From Dromaius novaehollandiae (Eukaryota; Chordata; Aves; Casuariiformes; Dromaiidae): DNA of 64,000 bases. Positions 1 through 10,455 of this stretch are shown here, one piece after another (positions within the stretch are counted from its first letter, which is position 1; each line of letters begins with the position of its first letter). The notes beneath the pieces are model-generated. The model searched no databases and was not told where the DNA came from. It saw nothing but the letters and a program-made list of their open reading frames with translations. Both the position numbers and the translations under genes were made by a program. The stretch is taken from contig NC_088101.1 in the NCBI RefSeq assembly GCF_036370855.1, positions 34,558,585-34,622,584 of the forward strand. Reading direction: 5' to 3'.

Positions 1-2089
1 TGGGTCAGAGAAGAGCAAAGGGTGGACGTGGGAGGAGGAACAAGTGGCCTCTGCAAAGCCTGAGATCGGAAAGTCTGAAATCAGAAAAAGCTGAGCTGGA
101 GCCCTTCCTGCCACTGCCCTCTTGACACCTCTGCCCTAGACCACCAGCCTCGGCTCATCTCTGCTAAGAGCATGCGCTACCACAGCAGACGATTCGTTCC
201 ACAGAAAACAAAACTGAAGAAGTAAGCAGGGTACTCATTACCTACATTAAAACAGTTGTGGAGGATTGTTGTTTAATTATCTTCCTTGCTCTTTAACTAT
301 CTTCATTTTAAATCATTCAATCAGTCACTGGCATGTGAAACGGCTTGCTCAGAGAGGGGTATACGTTTAGGTGACCAGGTATAAGTTTAGACACCTAACT
401 TTAGGATCCAGGTTTGACACTGCAACCTCTGTATACATGTCTCAATTTACCCTCTCTTTCACTAGAAAAGCAGTGCAGAGACAAAAGCACCGTCAGTAGA
501 GAGCTCATGAGAGCTCATGAAACTACCAGTGTTTAGGATCTGATAATCAAAAGGGAAATGAGGAACAAAGAGAGATACATGTACAGATGAGAATAATGGA
601 TTAGCACAAACATTTAGGGATAAAATCAGGATGGCTCACAACTGAAATGAGTCGCAACCAGTAGGGTTCAAAGCATGGCAAGAATGCAAGGCATCAAAAT
701 AGCTCTGGAAACCAGAGGGAGACACAGAAAAGCACGAAGTGGTGAAGCAACACAAGTGGACAGAGAGAAAGCTGAGCTAACTGATACCTCTTCTTCACAA
801 TCTCTGAACCAATAGCAAATAGCATGTAAAAAGTGTGGTCTGCCTTCAAAAAGAGAGGAAAGAAGAACCAAGGGAATTCTAGTGTCCTGAAAATCAGAAC
901 TGCTTGGGCAGCAATACTGTAAAAAGGGACCTGGCAAATACAAAGGACTGTGACTGGAATCGAGTAACATGACACAGTTTCAAAAGAAAAAAAAGGCTAA
1001 TTCATAGTGGGATGAGTCAGCAGGGGTATTATACACAGGACATAGATGGAAAGTGCACCACCAGACCAGGTCCTGCTGGTTCGATGCGAGTCATGGGGCA
1101 CCTCACTTCTGGGCAGGTGTGAGCAAACAGCAGAGGCTCCAGGACAAAGCGATAAGAAGAGATTTAGAAAACATGATCTGAAGCAAATGAGTTTCTTTCT
1201 TCTGGACGGATAAAAAAAAAAAGAAGAAGGACCAAGATGCCCACGACAAACAGTCTTTGAGTAGATTAAAAACTTGCAATGACATGCACAACGATCAGCT
1301 GCTCTTCATGTCTCCCAGAACCAGGGTATGATGCAGTCACCTGCCTATGCTGGACGAAAAAGAGCAAGCTGATATGATTAGGAAAGATAAGTACCTGAAT
1401 TTTCCTGAAAAGTCAAATATCTCATTGCATCAGAGCACCAGCCCACTGGAAAAGAAGAGCGCAGCCTTTCTAATGACACCCTGCGTTCGGTTCCACCCAG
1501 AAGGCCCAGGAAGACCAGCACAGCCCACAGAAACGTGAAAATTCCCTTTCACATGTAGCCTGCGGTGTGCTTGCATTTGTGTATAATAATAAAAATAGGC
1601 ATTGGGAAACATCGACGCAGAAATCATGAAATCTCCTTCCCTGGAAGCTTAGAAACAGTTGGCACAGCCATCCGTAAAGATGGCCTGCATGTAATTTATC
1701 CTGACGGTGCAAAGAAAACGAGCAAAGTTAAGATCCTCTTTGGAACTTGTCAGTGGCAGAATCTGGCCCGTGTTTGTCTCCGGCTCAGACAGACCCTCCT
1801 GCCTTCCCTTTCCCCTCCAGCAGGCCATCTCACACCAGCGTGACCTGAGCAGGCAACCAGCTGGAAGGAAACACCCTGACAGCAGCGCATAAGCAGCAAA
1901 ATTCAGGGAAGGGCTGCTGTGATCTCCTAGTATTCTTGAGGAGGGAAAGTTTGCTGCAGACAGGGTCGAGCCTATGAATGTTCACGGAGACACAGGTCTG
2001 GTGAGACGCTGCCTGCCCGCTTTCTCTCCCTAAGCAGCATTTCTCACAGGAGGTGTCCCTGCTCCCTGAACCACGACCACATTCTCCCC
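1..2089. other. Upstream intergenic DNA, no gene recognised
   Basis: This stretch lies upstream of the NOCT promoter. It is AT-rich with only short open frames in all six readings, and none resembles a protein I know. There is a 10-bp direct duplication (GAGCTCATGA twice) at 501-520. A probable transposon relic at about 355-420 is listed separately. Distal enhancers for NOCT could lie here, but nothing in the sequence proves it. Confidence 0.6.
355..420. repeat. Probable relic of an ancient amniote interspersed repeat
   Basis: The segment contains phrases such as GTTTAGGTGACCAGGTAT and GACACCTAACTTTAGGATCC. From memory, these resemble the 'TTAGGCACCTAACTTTAGG' body of old palindromic DNA-transposon families seen in bird, turtle and crocodile genomes. 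The match is by eye only and the borders are uncertain. Confidence 0.35.
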
Positions 2090-2181
2090 AATACGCAGTG
2101 CTGCCGGATGTACCTACAGAATACACCGTACTGCCGGAGGTGCCTACGCAACACACAGCATTTGCCGCGTTTGGGGCACGC
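2090..2181. repeat. Imperfect 30-bp tandem repeat, about 3 copies
   Basis: Unit 1 is 2090-2119, unit 2 is 2120-2149 and a diverged unit 3 is 2150-2181. Units 1 and 2 share the core CTGCCGGAKGTRCCTAC and begin with AATAC. The array ends just before the NOCT CpG island, about 450-540 bp upstream of the NOCT start codon. Its function is unknown; it could be a small minisatellite or a set of repeated binding sites. Confidence 0.75.
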
Positions 2182-2264
2182 AAAAGTGAAAAACGGGGCC
2201 TGCTCGCCCCGCGCAAGCTCCGCGGCTCCCCCCCCTCCCCCCCCCACGGGGGCGGGAGGCGCCG

Positions 2265-2272
2265 TGACGTCC
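2265..2272 (+). promoter_or_regulatory. NOCT: CRE-like site (TGACGTCC)
   Basis: This contains the CREB/ATF half-site TGACGTC. A second such site lies 31 bp downstream, about three helical turns, in the same orientation. From memory, the Xenopus nocturnin promoter is driven by a CRE-like 'nocturnin element' that binds phosphorylated CREB, so a CRE pair here fits the family. Confidence 0.5.
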
Positions 2273-2295
2273 GTGAGAACCGAACGCTCGCTCTG

Positions 2296-2303
2296 TGACG
2301 TCG
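2296..2303 (+). promoter_or_regulatory. NOCT: CRE-like site (TGACGTCG)
   Basis: This is the second copy of the TGACGTC half-site in the NOCT CpG island, about 255 bp upstream of the TATA-like element. The spacing and shared orientation with the site at 2265 suggest paired function. That is inference. Confidence 0.5.
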
Positions 2304-2626
2304 CGGTGGGAAACCTCCGCCGGGCGAGCCCACTGCGACGCCGCCGCGGGGGGGAGGGGGCGGCACCGCCGCGCTTCCCCGGCCCCGCCGCCCACTGGCC
2401 CCGCGCGGCGCGGCGGGAACCGGCGGGACCACCGGCGCTCCCCGCGCGCCGCCCCGCCGCGCCGCCCCGCGCCTCCCTCCGCGCCGCCCCGTGCCGCGCT
2501 CCGCGCCGCGCCCCCCCGCGCCGGTTGGTCGGTGCCGGACGTGGCGCCCGGCCCTAAAAGCGCCGCGACGGCGCGGGCCGGGGATTCGCCGCCGCCCGCG
2601 CCCGGCGCCTCCGTCCCGCTGGGAGC

Positions 2627-2780
2627 ATGTACCAGAGCCCCGCGCGCTGCCTCTGCGCCGCCCTGCCCGGCCTCTGCTGCGCCGCCGCCCGCCGGCCCCC
2701 GCCGGCGCCGCCCGCCACGGGAAGGGGAGCGGCACTGGGAGCGGCCGGCCGCCGCGCCCCGGGGGCGGCCCCCCGCCCAG
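2627..2780 (+). CDS. NOCT: Nocturnin exon 1, mitochondrial targeting leader
   Basis: This is the first coding exon and encodes residues 1-51 plus one base of codon 52. The start ATG has A at -3. The peptide begins MYQSPARCLC and is rich in Arg, Ala and Pro with almost no acidic residues, as expected of a mitochondrial presequence. Human nocturnin begins MFHSPRR (from memory), so the start is conserved although the rest of the exon has diverged. The exon ends at a good donor, CAG|GTGGGT at 2781. Joined to exons 2 and 3 it gives a 419-residue protein against about 431 in human, all of the 12-residue difference lying N-terminal to the catalytic domain. Confidence 0.88.
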
Positions 2781-5700
2781 GTGGGTACGGGGGGACGGGG
2801 GGGTCCCGGCGCAGCCCGGCTCCCGGCAGGGCTGGGCCTTTCAGGGGAAAGCGAGAGCGGCCCCCAGGTCGGGGCGCCGGCAGCCTCGGCTTTCTCACAG
2901 GCACGTGTCCCTCTCAGCAGCCTTCCTCCTCCCCCCGCTCCTCGCTGCGGAGCGGCGCTCGCCGTGGCGGCGGAGGCTCGCTTCCCGGAGCCGTTTTCCC
3001 TCCGGGAGCAGCGACTTTAGGGGAGGGAGCGAGCGGCCGCCCCTGTGGCGGCGGGTGATGCAGCCCGACCCCGGTGGAGGCGCCCCGCGGGAATGACGGC
3101 CCGCAGGCCTGGGGAATGGTAAAAGTTCGCGCTAAGGGATGAAGCGGGTCCGGGGAGATGTTTGCACATCGCTCTGTGGATGCAGGAGGTGAGGGGGCAG
3201 CAGCCTGCTGGCGGCTCCCGAGGAGATGCCCATGCTCTGGGGGCTCCTGCGGATGGAGGTGGGATGGCTGCTAAAGCTTCCCCCCGGCCCTGGGGCCGGG
3301 GGACCAGCAAGGTGACGCTGCCTGGTCATGGCTGCTGTGGAAAAACTGCCTGTTGGCAGCTGGGCAGGGAATTTGCCCGAGTCTGGTCTTGCTCCTTGTG
3401 TGTAGCTGGTGCCGTAGCCAAATGGTTACTGAAGACAGGCGGAGGTGTGCCGTAGAGATGCAGAATCTTTCAGACCTCATCCAAAGACCTGACATCATTT
3501 TTTGGGAGCACCTTGTGAAATTGGTGATGAAAGCAGTGATGCAAGATTCCTGTTCAGAACAGCTTCAGCCTGGTGTTGTTTCTGGAACAGGAGGCACAGA
3601 TTTGGTGTAGGCAGAGAGGCTGCTTCAGAAATAGTAGAAACTTTAGTCCAGGGAGAGACAGAGAGGAGGAATTACACAGACTGAGCTGAGGTGTCTGGAA
3701 TGGAAATGAAGCTTTTTTCTAGTGTGAAGTACTACTATGAGATTAAAGAAATGCTTGCTTTAATTAGGCAGACCACTAAGGACTGCATGTTTCATTCAAA
3801 ATAGGAGCAGCTGTTTCCTTATCTCCAAGTTATCAAATAATAACATGTGTAACTGTTCTCATACAAGCAGCTTTTCTGTGCAAACGTAAAGCCCAAGTGG
3901 TACTTGAGTAATTGAACTGATCCTTTTATTTTAAGGAAGTGGCTTTGGCTTTTGCTCACGGAGTATGAACAAGTGGCGTCCAGGACTGAAATGACAAAGT
4001 GCTGGCTTGTGAGAGATGCTGCCAGACAACGTGCTTGTGGTGCATTATTGTTTCCACAACGGTTCCCTTCTGCCAGCATTAGTTATGTGACGGGGCTAAA
4101 TCATTACTGACTTATAGATTGGCTTCTTTGAATAAAGCAAAATACTTTGTATATAACTCTTCAGGTGGCTGAATGGTTCAGAATCTTTATTCCATGGTCA
4201 AAAATATACTGGGTTGACTAGTTTAACAACTCTTCAGTGTTGCAACTTGTGCATGGTGCACTTGATTCATAATGTTCTTCTACTAGTGTGGCAACATTGG
4301 CAGCGCTAAACCGCAAGGCTCCTATTTGCCTGAACCTTTAGGCATCAATGACTGTGCCCTGCTCTTCCAGCCCAGTCTGGGAGCTGGAAAGCGTTCAAGG
4401 TCCCACATGTCCTTGGATGCAGACTGACGAGAGCCTGCGTCAGGATGATACCCTGGCATGCACCACGCTCCCTCCCCTCTCCCCAGTGACCTAAGCACAG
4501 GGTCAGAGCAGAGCTGTGATGCTCCAGCCAAGTCTCCTGCTCACATACAGCCTTAAGCTGTGTTTGCCAACAAGCAGCTCAATGCTGTGGTTAAAAATGC
4601 ACCTGGAGGAGAGACTCCCAGTTAACACTGTTGCTCTGGCCACCTCTGTCCCAGACTGCTGGTGGTGGAGGGGGTGATACAGAGGCTGCTACCTTTTATG
4701 TGACATCTGCGGCTAAAGCACTTACCTGGCACGTGGGAGAAGGGATCTGTCCCTGCTGTCCTCAGCTGGGGGAGGGAGAGGGAGAGGGGTGTTCAGTCCT
4801 TCCTGCCGCTGTCACAGGACAAATCTCCAAGCACCGCTGTGCAGCCTGAGCCGGGCTGGGGCAGAGTGCTTCCAGGCTTCCCGCTGAAGCCGGGCCAGGA
4901 TGCAGAAAGAGATCGAAGCTTCACGGAGCTACAGGGAAGAAGAGCATATGTGCCTGAGTGCTGGCAGCTGGCAAAGTCAAGCTCATGATTCAAGCACTCA
5001 TGAGGAAAAGGGTTTCCAGAGCTTGTGCCAAGTACTGAGCCTGTATTATTCAGGGGCAGGATTTGAGGCTCCCTCCTTTTTCCAGTGTTGACTAGGCAGC
5101 ACCTCCCTTGGCGTGACAGTGCTCTGCATCCTGTTACGAGGTTCCTGACTCCCCTGTGCTTTGAAAACCGGCCTCGGTGCCAAAGCTGGGACTTGCACTC
5201 TAAGCAGTAGCAACTGCTGCTTTTCATGCAGATGATCTGGGGCTGTAACTCTGCTGTTGGCCAAAACAAAGCTATATATGTAGTAGGATAGCACATAGTG
5301 TAGTATTTCTCACGTGGGGATGCCGTGTGCCAAGCTGCTTCACGAGCTGTAGTTGCAAGGAGAGCACGTTCTGCTGCTGCAGACCTCCTCGGGCCGGGGC
5401 ACTGATGCAACTACAAACCAGGCTGCAAGCACGGCAGAGCCATTCACCTTGCAGTAAGCAAGATGGGGGCTGTCAGCTGAAAACACCACTAGGAGATTAA
5501 AGGAAGGTAAAACAGAGTGCTGGTTGCTTTACCCAAAAAGGCAAGGGCTGGCCCAGACGCCTCTGTAGCCACCGAGGCTGCCTGCACGCTGCAGCACGTC
5601 TCTGAAACAAAGTCCTTAAAATGAAGTCTGTGGCTGCTTGTTGACAGAGATCCTAGAAGTTTCTTTCCAATGCTACTGCTGGATGACACAAGAAACCTTG

Positions 5701-8700
5701 AACTTTACACCTTACTTCTTGGAAGGCTAATGAATAGCTTAATTTCTTCGCCTGCTCCTACTGTGCTGAGGCACCACCCTTGCTGAGAGGAAGGCTTTTG
5801 TCTTTTCAGCAGCTTCAATAATCGGAGGTAATAGTTGAGCTGGTGTTTCCTATTGCAACATCGCACCAAGAGTTGCTCACGGGCTCGCACCAAGCACCAA
5901 AGGGCAGGCTCAGGAGGGTGCTCTGCCACGGTGGGGGCAGTAGCCCCTGCCCCAGCAAGCTGCAGGTCAGTTAACTTGAGTTGTAAGGATTTAAGGCCTT
6001 GTACTTTCCTCCCTGCCACAGACAAGGTTAACAGTGCAGAAGTGACAGACGGTCATTATGTCTTGGAGTTCACTCAGGTTGTGGGTCTGTCCCCTGTCTG
6101 CAGGAAGACTCAGCCCTAGTGATGGTTTTGGGGTGGGAGGAGGGTGTTGGGGGGGCTAATGCAGCTCATCAGTCACCTGAAGTGAGTCTTCTTGCAGGAG
6201 TCCCTGTTCACCAAAGGACTCTGACTCTGTCTGTCACCAGCCGGAGAGCATCTGATCCACAGCGCTGGTGCTCTTTCACCCAACCTTCCTGGGGATCTCT
6301 TGAAAGACAAGGAGCTTTTTTTTTTTCTTCTTCCTGAAGCACTACCAGCTTTAAAAGCCACCTGATCCCTGCTGCAGCTGGACACAGCACACTCAGGGCA
6401 GGCTAGGTTTTGCCTGACTCTCCGCAAAGTGCGAGCAACGCTGTGCTTGGGGAAGCCCTGGGTGACTTGAGGGAAGATGGGGTTTGGGCAATACTGCGGC
6501 CTGCTTCAGAGGTTAGCAGGTGCATGCCTGAGCTTAGACGTGTAGACGTCTGTCCTGTAACATATCTAAGCTGCTTAGAGCTTTATGGTGGGCTTTTGGC
6601 TTTCAGTTTCATTGTACCTAGCTTGTCTCTGCTGTGAGCTTGTTTCTTCTGCAGTGCCTTCCTGTTTTTCTTTTCCCCTTTGGTTCAGGCAAAGTAATAA
6701 ACAGCCTAAGCTCTTGCTGACAGCTTTTTGGAGCAGAAAACTTCCCATGCTCTTTCTATTTGTCCTTCAGAGCCTAGTGTGAGCCTTGCCCCCAGCCACT
6801 GGCCTGGCGGGTGCCGTGGGGAGGGTCCTGCTGTGCGTGGCCTCCTGCCACGGGGATGGTCCTGCCCCAGGAGGGAGGGTGACTGCGCTGGGGGACTGAG
6901 CTGCCCTCCTGCCTTAGCCACCACGGGATCCTCAGGATAGCAGAAAGCAGCTTGTTACTTCTCCGAAGATGCTGTGTTTAACGAGGGGCTGTCACAACCC
7001 CCCAGAGCGGGGGAGGAGCCCCTGCGGCTTTGCCAAGCTCTGCTGATTTGCCGGGGATGTCCTGCGCGCTGCCCTGCTCTGCGGGGCTGTGTAAACCTGC
7101 CCTTTGCCTAACCAGCGCCCGCTGCCTACGTAACGGGTACAGAGCGTGCCTCCGTCCTGCCTCCCTGCCCCGGCACCCGCCCGGGGCCCTGTCTGAGGGC
7201 TCAGGGGTTCGTGCCCGTTTTCCAGACTGAAACACGGCTGCTTGACAGTAATCTAAAGCTACCAAAGTCTTCAAGAACTGAAATGCTTTAAACAGTGTCT
7301 CCCAGGAAGATACTCATGCTTGCGAGCCCAAGTGCATGTTTTGGTTTGAGAAACTCTTAGCTGGTGAAGGGAGGCGGGGGGGAGGCTTCCTACACTCCAC
7401 CCAAATTCCTGATTTAAGACTTTCTTAGAATGGTTTAAAGACATTAGTACAATGGCTTACACATCTTAAACATTGAAATACATATTTTTTTTAACCAAAA
7501 TATCCCAATTAAAGTCTTTAAAAGCACATGTTTTCCTCAAGGTGAGGCTGTGACAGTCTCCAGCTGCAGGTTTTCTTTTCTTTGTCCTTCTGAGTATGTT
7601 TGTTGCACTGCTAGGACTCTTATCTTGCCCTCCGGGCAAGCCTGTCACTATCCTATCTCTCGCCGGCTCTTATGACTGGTAACGCTGTGGTCTAAGCTAG
7701 TACGGGCCAAACGTGCGAGTGTGCTGGGAAGGACCCTGCGCCTGGCTTGAGACGGGCTCTTCCGTGCTGAAGTGCTGCGAAGGTGCACGCAGGCCCGCTT
7801 AAAGCTGCTGTGGGCTGCAGCAGCGCAAACGCTCAAGGTTTTCGCTCAAGATTACCTTAGCAAAAAGGATTCGAGGTAAATAAACTACAACAGCAGAATG
7901 CTGTCAGAGCCGTCCCTCCTGCGAGTTGCTCGGCGCAGCCAGCCGCCTTCCTGCCCGTGCTCGCCTGAAGGCTGGGCTTGCGTTCGAGTTACCCGCACGA
8001 GACGGCCGCCTTGCAGAGGCCCCTCCGTGCTGCGGGAAGGCACTGGGGTGCTCGGGGCCGACGTCTCCCCCGGGACGTGCCGGAGGCGCGGCGGGAGCGG
8101 GAGGTAGTGCCGGGGGCGTGGGAGCTCTGTGGGGCCGGGGACTCCCGCGGGACGCATGTCCCGAGGCGATGGAGGGGGGCGTTTCATGGTAAAACAGATG
8201 GCGGTGGCCACCTCCGGCTGGGGGGAGCGGAGGTGCGGGCTGGAAAAGAGGGCACCTTCGTGGCGGAGCGCCCTTGCGTAGGACGCTGCTCTGGCCGGGG
8301 CAAGAGATGAGCTCAGCTTGCCCGGCGTTTGGCTCTGCGGGCGCCTGGGGACGCTGCAGGCGGCCGAGCGCAGGCAGGGGTGGGAAAGCTTGCGCTTGCA
8401 GGCGGGCAAGGCGGCTGAGGCGGGCGGGCGTAGGGGCCCTCCGAGCCCGCGGAAGCACCCAGCTGCTCAGCTGTTGTGGAAGTGTGGCCGCTTTAAGGGC
8501 AAGTTAGCTCCTAACAGGAGAGTGCTATTAAATATTAAGCTGAGGGAGTGAGTCATGCTGCTCGCTGTGCTGCTCTGCAGGCCCACAGCCTGTAGGCATC
8601 CAGAACAGCGGCGCGGCCGTGCCTGCGCCTGAGGGCCATCTCTGGTAAAGGCAAAGGCTGCTCGTGAAGCGATGGGCAGGCAGTGTTGGTTACCTGCTGG

Positions 8701-9060
8701 GCCCTCCTTAGTGAGGAGAGGGGGGAGAAAAAAGTAAACTTTATTCTAATTTCTGCATGCATTGTGGAAAATAATCATAGCCCTGCTATTCTGGATGAAA
8801 GATTTCTTTGCTCTTAGGAAAAAAAAAACGCATGATGTCTTAAACAAGGCAGTTTCTATGCTGCAGAGGCTAGCAGTGGCTGCTGATAACCAAAACGCTG
8901 TGATGAGACTGGGCCGAATTAATCCCATCTCTGCATCCGTGTCACGGCATCTCCGACCCGGGCAGGAGCTCCTGCACTGAGCTGCGAATGGCTCCGTAAG
9001 GCGCGTAAGTGCTGGGAGAAGTTGGGGTGGACGTTTCTAATGGCAGTTTTCCCTCTGCAG
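2781..9060 (+). other. NOCT: NOCT intron 1
   Basis: This 6.3-kb intron separates the leader exon from the exon carrying the internal conserved Met. It contains CACGTG E-boxes at 2902-2907, 4730-4735 and 5311-5316, and a second CpG-rich zone at about 7670-8480. Open frames inside it, including a 205-codon minus-strand frame at 4793-5410, show no family resemblance and were not called. The acceptor at 9059-9060 follows a TTTTCCCTCTGCAG tract. Confidence 0.85.
7670..8480. promoter_or_regulatory. NOCT: Second CpG-rich zone inside NOCT intron 1
   Basis: This is a GC-rich, CpG-dense block in otherwise ordinary intronic DNA, ending about 580 bp before exon 2. It includes GACGT and CGGGACGTG words near 8060-8080. 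It could be an alternative promoter for a transcript whose first AUG is the internal Met in exon 2, or an orphan CpG island acting as an enhancer. No first exon can be proved from the sequence. Confidence 0.5.
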
Positions 9061-9330
9061 GCTGTTCCATGGGAAACAGCAGCAGCCGGCTCTACAGCGC
9101 GCTCACCAAGACGCTGAGCAGCAGCGCCGTGCCCCAGCACCGGGACTGCCTGGGGCAGCCCGACGCGGCGCAGCTGGACCCCATCGACCCCAAGGACCTG
9201 CTGGAGGAATGCCAGATGGTCCTGCAGAAGCGCCCGCCCCGGTTTCAGCGTGACTTTGTGGACCTGAAGGCAAGCGCCGCCAGTAGCCACCGGCCCATTA
9301 GGGTCATGCAGTGGAACATCCTTGCCCAAG
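9061..9330 (+). CDS. NOCT: Nocturnin exon 2, internal start and beginning of catalytic domain
   Basis: This exon encodes residues 52-141 plus one base. It opens with Cys-Ser-Met-Gly-Asn-Ser-Ser-Ser, where Met55 (ATG at 9069-9071) matches the conserved internal Met of human nocturnin (CSMG, from memory). Starting there would remove the mitochondrial leader and expose an N-terminal glycine with Ser at position 6, a pattern compatible with N-myristoylation. Next come a Leu-rich helix, the motif DPIDPKDLLEECQ and PPRFQRDFVDL, and the start of the catalytic fold, VMQWNILAQ. Asn137 in QWN is the conserved metal- and phosphate-site asparagine of the exonuclease/endonuclease/phosphatase family. The acceptor is CTCTGCAG and the donor is CAAG|GTGGGA. 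Confidence 0.93.
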
Positions 9331-10455
9331 GTGGGAGCCGCCTATGAGCTCGAGTCGAAACCTTGCGGTTGGGGTGGGGGAAGCCTTTTCCGCACTTGAA
9401 ATAGTGACTTTCCTTCCATCCTACAGGAAAGGAAAAAGGTCTCTTCTTACAACTATGAAGCCAAACATAGCTCTGAATCCCTGTTGTAATGGAAGGTGGT
9501 ATACCCAAAAAGCTGGCACCCATCACTTTTAGATAGTTGTTAACCCACAGAAAATAGGCTTGCCCTTCTATAGGTCTTTTTAAAGCTTCTCTGCTCATGT
9601 TTTTTCATGATGTATTGTTGAACTATTCAGCCATTCCAATCTGTTATGGGAATTCTTAATTCTTTACACTCCAAAATAATTGTTACTGGCTTTGAGCCCT
9701 ACAGGCAGGACTGGAAGTTGACTTATGCAACAGCCTCACCTTAATCTTTCTGGGGGGAAAATCCACCACTTAGGGATTGTCATAACATTCTGCAGTTAAG
9801 TCTCTCCTATAATACTACGTTTCTTCTTAGTTAAGCTGTGGCAACCACATGGAGAAAGACTTGCCAAAGTGTAGTGACTTTCAGAGAGAGGGAAGGGGTC
9901 TAATTAAACATGTATTTGTAAAAGGAATTTAACTTTTTTTTGGAGGGACTTCAGTGTTCTGAAAATGGGGTCTCTTTGGCTAACCCGAGCAGCCTTCAAG
10001 TCAGCAGTTATTCCTGCAGATCCTGTCCCCTGCATGTAAACTGATGTACACACACTTCACAGAGAAAGCAAAGTGTGTTGCAAAAGGCTCATGTTGCTTC
10101 CCATTGTAACTTGTGGAAGAAGGGGGTGGACACAGTGCTGTTACTCTCTCATGACTGCATGGAATAAAACTTGGTGATGGAGGGGGCTGTTCTGGCAGTA
10201 GCAGTGTTTTGGAGCAGGAGTTTCAGGATGGTACAAACCTGCAGTGGCAGTCATGGAGCAGCCAGCTCATTCCCATGTGCTCGGAGCACCCAGAAACTGT
10301 GTGGCTTCAGCAGCAGTGCTGAGCTGCAAGCAGCCGCTGGCTGCAGAGGGCACAGCTGTGCCTCTGGCACCTGCAAAACCTGGAGGAAGACAGCCTGTCT
10401 TAGCTACTGACAGCTTCTCTTTTTCTCCCCCCTTCCTCCCCCCCGCCAATTTCAG
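9331..10455 (+). other. NOCT: NOCT intron 2
   Basis: This 1.1-kb intron runs from the donor GTGGGA to a strong pyrimidine tract and TTTCAG acceptor (about 10420-10455). Its junction interrupts an Ala codon (G|CT) in phase 1, the same phase as intron 1. No independent feature was seen. Confidence 0.88.

Larger units (their letters stand above)
2190..3110 (+). promoter_or_regulatory. NOCT: CpG island and promoter of NOCT
   Basis: This is a very GC- and CpG-rich block surrounding NOCT exon 1, flanked by AT-rich DNA. It holds C-runs and GC boxes near 2228-2260, two CRE-like sites (2265-2272 and 2296-2303), and a weak TATA-like CTAAAAGC at 2554-2561. The last would place transcription start near 2580-2590 and give a short leader of about 40-50 nt before the ATG at 2627. 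The start site is inferred. Confidence 0.75.

Noticed and set aside
1079-1092. GGTTCGATGC, similar to a tRNA B box
   Set aside because: No matching A box, acceptor stem or anticodon arm could be folded around it.
1830-2735. 301-codon minus-strand open frame over the NOCT promoter
   Set aside because: It lies in the CpG island, is almost entirely Arg, Gly, Ala and Pro, and has equally long partners in other frames, as expected of stop-poor GC-rich DNA.
4793-5410. 205-codon minus-strand frame in NOCT intron 1
   Set aside because: It has no recognisable domain, no promoter or splice context, and an irregular Cys/Ser-rich composition. Kept out of the gene list as chance.
9001-9060. GTAAGT at 9005 as the donor of a tiny extra NOCT intron
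   Set aside because: The intron would be only about 56 bp, below the usual vertebrate minimum, and no upstream exon is supported.
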